From assembly GCA_017457065.1 (NCBI GenBank), contig JAFTIE010000151.1, forward strand, positions 1 to 51,163: a stretch of 51,163 nucleotides of DNA. Reading direction: 5' to 3'. Shown piece by piece: positions 50,571 through 51,163 of the stretch. Position 1 is the first letter of the stretch, and each line of letters opens with the position of its first letter. The stretch comes from Lentisphaeria bacterium. Its GTDB lineage: Bacteria; Verrucomicrobiota; Lentisphaeria; Victivallales; Victivallaceae. The notes beneath the pieces are model-generated. The model was not told the DNA's origin. It searched no databases and was given only the letters and a program-made list of their open reading frames with translations. A program made the position numbers and the translations under genes.

Positions 50571-50585
50571 AGATCTCCTTAAAAA

Positions 50586-50888
50586 TTATTTGGGCTCCAC
50601 CTTGAGCAAACTGTTGAGTTCGCCGAAACCGTTTGGAGCAAAACAACCGTTGCTGCCGTCAAGGCGCCATTCGCCGTTGACCACAAATTTGTACTGGTAT
50701 TCGCCGGGTTCAAGGAGCAGACGTCTGATATAGACGCCCGGAGTCTTTCTGTCGCTCATGGGAGTCGTCATCTGCCAGTTATTGAAACTCCCGGCGAGGA
50801 AGACCTCTTTTCCGGGGGCATCCTCAAAGACAAAATCAACTGCCCGGCGGCAGACGGTACGTTTTGCTTCTTTTCTGACATTCTTCAT
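50586..50888 (-). CDS. Stand-alone CBM48 / AMPK-type glycogen-binding domain protein
   Basis: The product is 100 aa. After a basic N-terminus (about 1-15), the segment EVFLAGSFNNWQ...GVYIRRLLLEPGEYQYKFVVNGEW matches the CBM48 glycogen-recognition fold with its aromatic binding residues. Nothing else is attached, so it is probably a targeting or regulatory protein that bridges glycogen and the phosphorylase or synthase encoded downstream. It is the first gene of the glycogen operon; a promoter lies at 50982-51010. Confidence 0.88.
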   Translation of the reverse strand: MKNVRKEAKRTVCRRAVDFVFEDAPGKEVFLAGSFNNWQMTTPMSDRKTPGVYIRRLLLEPGEYQYKFVVNGEWRLDGSNGCFAPNGFGELNSLLKVEPK

Positions 50889-50981
50889 AATTCTATGGAC
50901 TCCTTATCTTTGATAAAAAGAGCGCTCAGGGAAACTGTTTCCGGAGCGACTCTCCCGGAACAACGGCATTCCACCATCCAA

Positions 50982-51010
50982 AATATACACCGGGAAAGGT
51001 GATTTTACAA
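50982..51010 (-). promoter_or_regulatory. Predicted sigma-70 promoter of the glycogen operon
   Basis: On the minus strand the -35 box is TTGTAA (51005-51010) and the -10 box is TATATT (50982-50987), with a 17-nt spacer. It lies about 95 nt before the CBM48 gene start. Confidence 0.65.
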
Positions 51011-51022
51011 ATTTTTACAGAG

Positions 51023-51163
51023 GAGGTAATTTCAAAAGTCATTCAAAAAATGACAAAGATGCCATTCGCAAAGAGCTGTAAAGGGTAGTTTGCACTTGCT
51101 ACCTGGCTTGTCCCGCCGTAGCTTTATGCGGAGGGGGAAAGGTAACAGGCGCTTGTCCCGCCG
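51023..51163 (+). mobile_element. MITE-like element, copy 5 (right end outside window)
   Basis: The element begins GAGGTAATTTCAAAAGTC and runs through the left module (GCCATTCGCAAAGAGCTG...GGGTAGTTTG) and at least one complete CTTGTCCCGCCG hairpin unit plus the start of another, to the end of the window. It is a long-form copy like copies 1 and 3, without the GATCCGG module of copies 2 and 3. Confidence 0.8.

Overview
The window looks like chromosomal DNA from an anaerobic member of the Lentisphaerota (Victivallales-like, PVC group). This is an inference from gene content: a Na+-pumping oxaloacetate decarboxylase, superoxide reductase plus flavodiiron protein plus rubredoxin, tandem neutral-ceramidase-family proteins, a DUF4838 secreted protein, and a prepilin-like protein with the FTLIELLV leader that is abundant in this phylum. 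I see no rRNA, tRNA or CRISPR array. About 46 protein genes are supported.

Layout. 161-3879 (minus): an ECF-type sigma factor, a zinc-finger anti-sigma-like protein, a papain-like protease with two C-terminal membrane helices, and a coiled-coil protein, in a tightly overlapping operon. 4560-8817 (plus): desulfoferrodoxin, flavodiiron protein, rubredoxin, then a chain of genes joined by ATGA/TTGA overlaps (lipoprotein, dCMP deaminase, heptose-phosphate adenylyltransferase, M50-like membrane protease). 8845-10436 (minus): two genes that look phage-tail related. 10683-16972 (plus): lipoprotein, ABC-2 permease, biotin ligase and the OadG-OadA-OadB pump; BirA would biotinylate OadA. 17116-18306: coiled-coil membrane protein. 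18412-25935 (minus): DegT aminotransferase, three ceramidase-family paralogues and a sugar isomerase/epimerase. 26464-33761 (plus): flippase-like membrane protein, methylenetetrahydrofolate reductase, phosphatase, oxidoreductase, AEC transporter, secreted protein, SpoU methyltransferase, NAD kinase. 33754-37324 (minus): YigZ, poly(A) polymerase, NadB. 37454-39181 (plus): Lnt. 39206-42224 (minus): Ddh, Gph, SpeE and a small membrane protein. 42487-50888 (minus): glycogen operon (CBM48 protein, glycogen phosphorylase, glycogen synthase) followed by a prepilin-like gene and a DUF4838 gene.

Mobile and repeated DNA. Five copies (two cut by the window ends) of a short MITE-like element with 15-bp imperfect terminal inverted repeats lie at 1-158, 4333-4527, 4991-5235, 26072-26235 and 51023-51163. 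Two have exact 4-bp target duplications. Two sit directly against the ribosome-binding sites of the superoxide reductase and flavodiiron genes. They carry a variable number of internal hairpin units.

Most striking signal. The prepilin-like gene at 45510-46457 contains the FTLIELLV leader motif twice, separated by an in-frame 168-nt insert. The insert is almost entirely an array of short hairpins with 3-nt loops separated by a constant 7-nt spacer (ATGAAGC on the plus strand). The two motif copies differ at 7 of 8 codon third positions, so this is not a simple target duplication. It may be an undescribed small mobile or recombinogenic element that targets pilin leader sequences.
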